Origin: Thiobacillus sp. UBA2186
Lineage (GTDB): Bacteria > Pseudomonadota > Gammaproteobacteria > Burkholderiales > Thiobacillaceae
NCBI GenBank assembly: GCA_002327405.1
Contig: DCVO01000160.1
Location: forward strand, 1 to 9,354
DNA: 9,354 bases
Direction: 5' to 3'
Made by a program: the position numbers and the translations under genes. The notes below the pieces were generated by a model. That model was not told the DNA's origin, did not search any database, and saw only the letters and a program-made list of their open reading frames with translations. How positions within the stretch are numbered: position 1 is the first letter of the stretch; every line of letters begins with the position of its first letter. Positions 6,004 to 9,354 of the stretch are shown here, piece by piece.

Positions 6004-7276
6004 GCCTCAGGGCAGTTCTTCCAATACATCGGCGGCCACGGCCGCCGATGTGCTTTCCAAAGTTCTGCAAGGCCGCACCCTGACCCAGGCGCTGGAAACG
6101 GTTTCGCTGAATCCCTCCAGGCGAGGTGCGGTGCGTGACATGGCCTATGGCGCGCTGCGCTACAAGGGCACGCTGGAAGCGGTGCTGTCGCGGTTGCTGA
6201 AAAAACCGCTGGACGACATCTATACCCATGCCTTGTTGCTGGCGGCGCTGTACCAGCTGGCCTATACGCAGGAAGCGCCGTATGCGGTGGTCGACAATGC
6301 GGTGAAAGCCGCGCCGCGCCACTTGAAGGGGCTGGTCAATGCGGTGCTGCGCAATTTCTCGCGGCAGCGCGAGGACTTGCTGGATGCGGCGCAGCAGACC
6401 CCGGCCGGCCGCTTCAATTTCCCTGACTGGTGGGTGGAAAAACTCCAGCAGGCCTATCCGCGGCAATACGAGTCCATCCTGTCCGCAAGCCAGTTGCACC
6501 CGCCCATGACGCTACGGGTCAACCGCCGCAAAACCGGCATCGAGGCATACCGGGCGGAATTGCGGGCTGGCGACCAGGCTTGCCGGCAGACCGGAGAGAC
6601 CGCGCTGACCCTGGATAAGCCGGTCGCGGTGGACAAGCTGCCGGGTTTCGCAGAAGGCCGCGTATCCGTGCAGGATGCCGGCGCGCAATGGGCGGCGCGC
6701 CTGCTCGATGTCCAGGATGGCATGCGCGTGCTGGATGCCTGCGCCGCGCCGGGGGGCAAGACCGGCCATATCCTGGAACTGGCCGATGCTGCCGTGCTGG
6801 CGCTGGATGCCGATGGCGGGCGCCTTGCCCGCGTGCAGCAAAATCTCGACCGGCTGGGGTTGGCGGCGGAACTGCGCGTGGGCGATGCCGGGCAGCCGCA
6901 GGCCTGGTGGAACGGGCGCCCGTTCGATCGCATCCTGGCCGACGTGCCCTGCTCCGCTTCCGGCGTGGTGCGGCGCAATCCCGACATCAAGTGGTTGCGG
7001 CGTCCGCAGGACATCGCCAAATTCGCGGCACAGCAGGCAGCCATACTCGACGCGCTCTGGCAGACGCTCGCCCCCGGTGGTAAATTGCTCTATGCGACCT
7101 GCTCCGTTTTCCCCGAGGAAAATGCGCAACAGATAAAGGGTTTCATGGTGCGCCATGCCGATGCGACATTGCTGGCGCTGCCGCAGGAACTGGGCGACGG
7201 CCAACTTTTGCCAGATGACGACCACGACGGTTTTTACTATGCCCTTCTCCAGCGCGCCAGCCAGGCGCCAGAATAG
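5993..7276 (+). CDS. rsmB: 16S rRNA (cytosine-967-C5) methyltransferase RsmB
   Basis: Methylates C967 of 16S rRNA using S-adenosylmethionine. The 427-residue protein has an N-terminal NusB-like RNA-binding domain (about 15-140, with VVDNAVKAAPRHLKGLVNAVLRN-type helices near 99-121). The methyltransferase domain follows: LDACAAPGGKTGHILEL (247-263) is the SAM-binding motif, LADVPCSASGVVRRNPDIKW (315-334) holds Cys320 for product release, and LLYATCSVFPEEN (365-377) holds the catalytic Cys370. The start is a GTG at 5993, inside the end of htpX; it gives a usual-length N-terminus, and the next in-frame choice (GTG at 6050) would cut into the first helix. No strong ribosome binding site is present, fitting translational coupling. 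Its end overlaps the DUF4390 gene by 38 bases. Confidence 0.97.
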   Translation: MAHKPQGSSSNTSAATAADVLSKVLQGRTLTQALETVSLNPSRRGAVRDMAYGALRYKGTLEAVLSRLLKKPLDDIYTHALLLAALYQLAYTQEAPYAVVDNAVKAAPRHLKGLVNAVLRNFSRQREDLLDAAQQTPAGRFNFPDWWVEKLQQAYPRQYESILSASQLHPPMTLRVNRRKTGIEAYRAELRAGDQACRQTGETALTLDKPVAVDKLPGFAEGRVSVQDAGAQWAARLLDVQDGMRVLDACAAPGGKTGHILELADAAVLALDADGGRLARVQQNLDRLGLAAELRVGDAGQPQAWWNGRPFDRILADVPCSASGVVRRNPDIKWLRRPQDIAKFAAQQAAILDALWQTLAPGGKLLYATCSVFPEENAQQIKGFMVRHADATLLALPQELGDGQLLPDDDHDGFYYALLQRASQAPE

Positions 7277-7838
7277 CTTTTCTGCGGGCCGCTGTTTCCT
7301 GTTCCTGCTTTGTCTGGTGTTCGCTGCAGTCCCGGTGCGGGCGGCAAATCCCGACGAAGCAGTCACGGTGCTCTACGCAACGCTCAAGCCGGTGGGGGAC
7401 GACTGGGTGCTTAATGCGGCAGTGAATGTGCAGCTTAACCGGACCCAGGAAGAAGGCCTGAAAAAGGGCATTCCGCTGAATTTCGTGACCGAAGCCAAAC
7501 TTCAGCGTATGCGTACGTGGTGGTTCAATGAGGACATTGCCGTCGCCAGCCGTATCGGCCGCCTGAATTACAGCCCCCTCACCCGGCGCTATCAACTCGA
7601 AACCGCTGATGGCTTCAAGGCCTATGACACCCTGTCAGAAGCGCTGGCCGAACTGGGGCGCATCGAAAACTGGGCGATCGCTTCCAGCAAAGCCATCAAG
7701 GGGGGCAACGCCTATCTGGCCGCGCTGCGCATGCGGCTGGATGTGGGGCAGCTATCCAAGCCGCTGCAGATCAACGCGCTGGCCTCGGGCAAATGGGAAG
7801 TGGAAAGCGACTGGTACGAGTGGGAAGTCACGCCTTGA
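7239..7838 (+). CDS. Exported DUF4390 protein
   Basis: A 199-residue protein of unknown function recognised as DUF4390. I chose the ATG at 7239 because it gives a clear signal peptide: a polar basic stretch with Arg9, Arg10 and Arg18, a hydrophobic core (FLFLLCLVFAAVPV, about 20-33), and a likely cleavage after VRA at 35. The frame is open to an ATG at 7155, but that part lies within rsmB and would bury the signal. The mature domain has DWVLNAAVNVQLNRTQEEGL, the KGIPLNFV segment, RMRTWWFNE, and a C-terminal FKAYDTLSEALAELGRIENW region. The protein is probably periplasmic. It overlaps rsmB by 38 bases and ntrY by one base. In betaproteobacteria this gene is regularly found just before ntrY, so a link with that sensor is plausible but unproven. 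Confidence 0.9.
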   Translation: MPFSSAPARRQNSFSAGRCFLFLLCLVFAAVPVRAANPDEAVTVLYATLKPVGDDWVLNAAVNVQLNRTQEEGLKKGIPLNFVTEAKLQRMRTWWFNEDIAVASRIGRLNYSPLTRRYQLETADGFKAYDTLSEALAELGRIENWAIASSKAIKGGNAYLAALRMRLDVGQLSKPLQINALASGKWEVESDWYEWEVTP

Positions 7839-9354
7839 TGCGCTATCTCCTGGTCGCTGCCGCCCTGCTTGGTGCGGCGGTGCTGGCCTTGCTGTTCCCC
7901 GCGAGCGGCGACACTCCCTTGCTGTCGGAAAGCTTTCCCGTGCTGCTGATTGTCGGCGCTGTCATTGCGGCAGCACTGCTGGTGCTGGTGGGGTGGCAAC
8001 TCTGGCAATTGCGCCGGCGCATCCGCGCGGGGGTGTTCGGCAGCAAGCTGACTTTCCGGCTGATGCTTTGGTTCGGGCTGGTGGCGCTGCTGCCGGCGAC
8101 CGTGGTGTTCGGCGCCTCGGTATTCTTTCTCAACCGCAGCATCGAAACCTGGTTCGATGTGCGGGTCGACACCGCGCTCGGTTCCGGCGTCAATCTGGGC
8201 CAGGCGGCGCTGGACGACCTGTTGATCGACCTCACCAAAAAAACCGAGCGCATGGCGCTGGCCTTGTCCGATGCCGGGCCGGGATCGGTCATCACCATGT
8301 TGTCCGCCTTGCGCGAACAGGCCGCGGTGAACGAGGCGACGCTGTTCGACGACAAGGGCGGCGTGATCGTGACTGCGGCAGGCGAGCGGGCCGGGCTGCT
8401 GCCGGAGATTCCGGAGCGCGCCATCCTTTGGCAGGTGCTGCAGGAAAAGGCCTACAGCCGGGTCGACGACCTGCCCGAAAAAGGCCTGGTCATGCGCGTG
8501 CTGGTGCCGGTCTACAGCACCTCGTTCGCAGGCGAGACGCGCGTTCTGCAGGTGCTGCATGCGGTGCCGCCCAGCCTGGCGAGGGACGCGGAGGCGGTGC
8601 AAAGCGCCTATCGCGATTATCAGGAAATCGCCGTCTCGCGCCTGGGGCTGAAACGCATGTACGGCATGGCGCTCACGCTGACCCTGCTGCTGGCCCTGCT
8701 GCTGACGATTGCGCTCGCCTATCTGCTGTCGGACAGGATGGGCGCGCCCTTGCGCACCCTGGCGCGCGGCACGCGCGCGGTGGCCAAGGGCGACTTCTCG
8801 CAAATGCAGGCGGTGCGAAGCCGCGACGAGCTGGGCGCGCTGATCCAGTCCTTCAACAACATGACCCGGCAGCTGTCCGAGGCCCGCGGCGAGGCCGAGC
8901 GCAACCAGCTGCAGACCGAGCAGGCCAAGGCCTATCTGGAAAGCGTGCTGGCCAATCTTTCCTCCGGCGTGGTCGCGCTGGACCACAAGCTGCGCGTGCG
9001 CGCCATCAACGATGCCGCCGTGCGCATCCTGGAAGCCGGCGCCGAGGATCTGACGGGCAAGCCTTTGGTCGAATGGGGCGAGGCGGGCGGGCCGTTGCGC
9101 AAATTCGGCGAAGAAACGGCCGAGCGCTTCATCGCCGCCGAAGGCGAGGACTGGAACGCGCAGCTGGAATTCCCCCGCCCCGGCTACATGCAGATGCTGC
9201 TTGTGCGCGGCAGCAAGCTGCCGGCCGAAGTGCAGCGCGGCTACACCCTGGTGTTCGACGACGTGACCAAGCTCATTCGCGCCGAGCGCGATGCCGCCTG
9301 GGGCGAAGTGGCGCGGCGCCTGGCGCACGAAATCAAGAACCCGCTCACCCCCAT
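7838..9354 (+). CDS. ntrY: NtrY-like sensor histidine kinase, N-terminal part (cut by window edge)
   Basis: Membrane sensor kinase of the NtrY type, which with NtrX governs nitrogen or redox responses. The frame is open from the ATG at 7838 to the right edge (505 codons seen). Membrane segments are at about 3-20, 34-58 and 72-98, then an extracytoplasmic domain (about 99-275) and a fourth segment (276-297). A HAMP domain follows (about 298-350, with MGAPLRTLARGTRAVAKGDF), then a PAS domain (about 365-480, with VLANLSSGVVALD), and the start of the HisKA domain, VARRLAHEIKNPLTP, with the phospho-accepting His497 near the cut. The ATP-binding domain and the ntrX partner would lie beyond the window. 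The three N-terminal helices plus HAMP-PAS-HisKA are typical for NtrY rather than for the cytosolic NtrB. The start codon shares its A with the DUF4390 stop codon. Confidence 0.94.
   Translation, partial: MRYLLVAAALLGAAVLALLFPASGDTPLLSESFPVLLIVGAVIAAALLVLVGWQLWQLRRRIRAGVFGSKLTFRLMLWFGLVALLPATVVFGASVFFLNRSIETWFDVRVDTALGSGVNLGQAALDDLLIDLTKKTERMALALSDAGPGSVITMLSALREQAAVNEATLFDDKGGVIVTAAGERAGLLPEIPERAILWQVLQEKAYSRVDDLPEKGLVMRVLVPVYSTSFAGETRVLQVLHAVPPSLARDAEAVQSAYRDYQEIAVSRLGLKRMYGMALTLTLLLALLLTIALAYLLSDRMGAPLRTLARGTRAVAKGDFSQMQAVRSRDELGALIQSFNNMTRQLSEARGEAERNQLQTEQAKAYLESVLANLSSGVVALDHKLRVRAINDAAVRILEAGAEDLTGKPLVEWGEAGGPLRKFGEETAERFIAAEGEDWNAQLEFPRPGYMQMLLVRGSKLPAEVQRGYTLVFDDVTKLIRAERDAAWGEVARRLAHEIKNPLTP

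Noticed and set aside
7155..7238. Longer start for the DUF4390 gene
   Set aside because: It would put 28 polar residues in front of the signal peptide and lies wholly within rsmB coding sequence.
7712..9328. 538-codon open frame on the minus strand
   Set aside because: It is opposite to ntrY and the DUF4390 gene. The His/Gln-rich product is what GC-rich codons give when read backwards, and ntrY motifs are clear on the other strand.
1..9354. A new defence, mobile or biosynthetic system
   Set aside because: All genes match housekeeping or widely conserved families in a common betaproteobacterial order; no transposase, integrase, toxin, nuclease or synthase genes are seen.

Overview
The window looks like an ordinary chromosomal housekeeping segment of a GC-rich betaproteobacterium, most likely Nitrosomonadales (the Gallionella, Sulfuricella and Thiobacillus neighbourhood). 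I base this on remembered gene order and protein flavour, not on a search. Two divergent gene clusters face away from a 128-base spacer at 3512-3639. No tRNA, rRNA, CRISPR array, insertion sequence or phage gene is visible, and I found no convincing new multi-gene system.

Leftward cluster (3511 down to 1, minus strand): an exported LysM-domain protein, an intrinsic terminator, a small three-helix membrane protein (DUF4870-like), dprA, smg (DUF494), and the first 86 codons of topA, which runs off the left edge. The smg stop codon touches the topA start codon, and dprA begins 5 bases after the membrane-protein gene. The three DNA-related genes dprA-smg-topA form an arrangement known from other proteobacteria. 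Between dprA and smg lies the most unusual DNA of the window: two arrays of a 7-base repeat (GTGAGGN and its reverse complement) facing each other around an A/T-flanked hairpin (711-793).

Rightward cluster (3640 to the right edge, plus strand): def and fmt, which together handle N-terminal formylation and its removal; htpX, a membrane zinc protease; rsmB, a 16S rRNA m5C methyltransferase; an exported DUF4390 protein; and the sensor kinase ntrY, cut by the window just after its phospho-accepting histidine. Neighbouring genes overlap by 1 base (def/fmt, DUF4390/ntrY), 11 bases (htpX/rsmB) and 38 bases (rsmB/DUF4390). Only fmt to htpX leaves a gap (64 bases), where a possible promoter lies. The layout implies translational coupling. 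The DUF4390-ntrY pair suggests that the exported protein works with the sensor's extracytoplasmic domain.

Points for a second look are small-scale: the inverted heptad arrays, a terminator placed 30 bases before the membrane-protein gene, short palindromes over the translation start regions of the LysM gene and of def, and three conserved-looking proteins of unknown function (LysM protein, DUF4870 protein, DUF4390 protein) fixed beside well-known genes.
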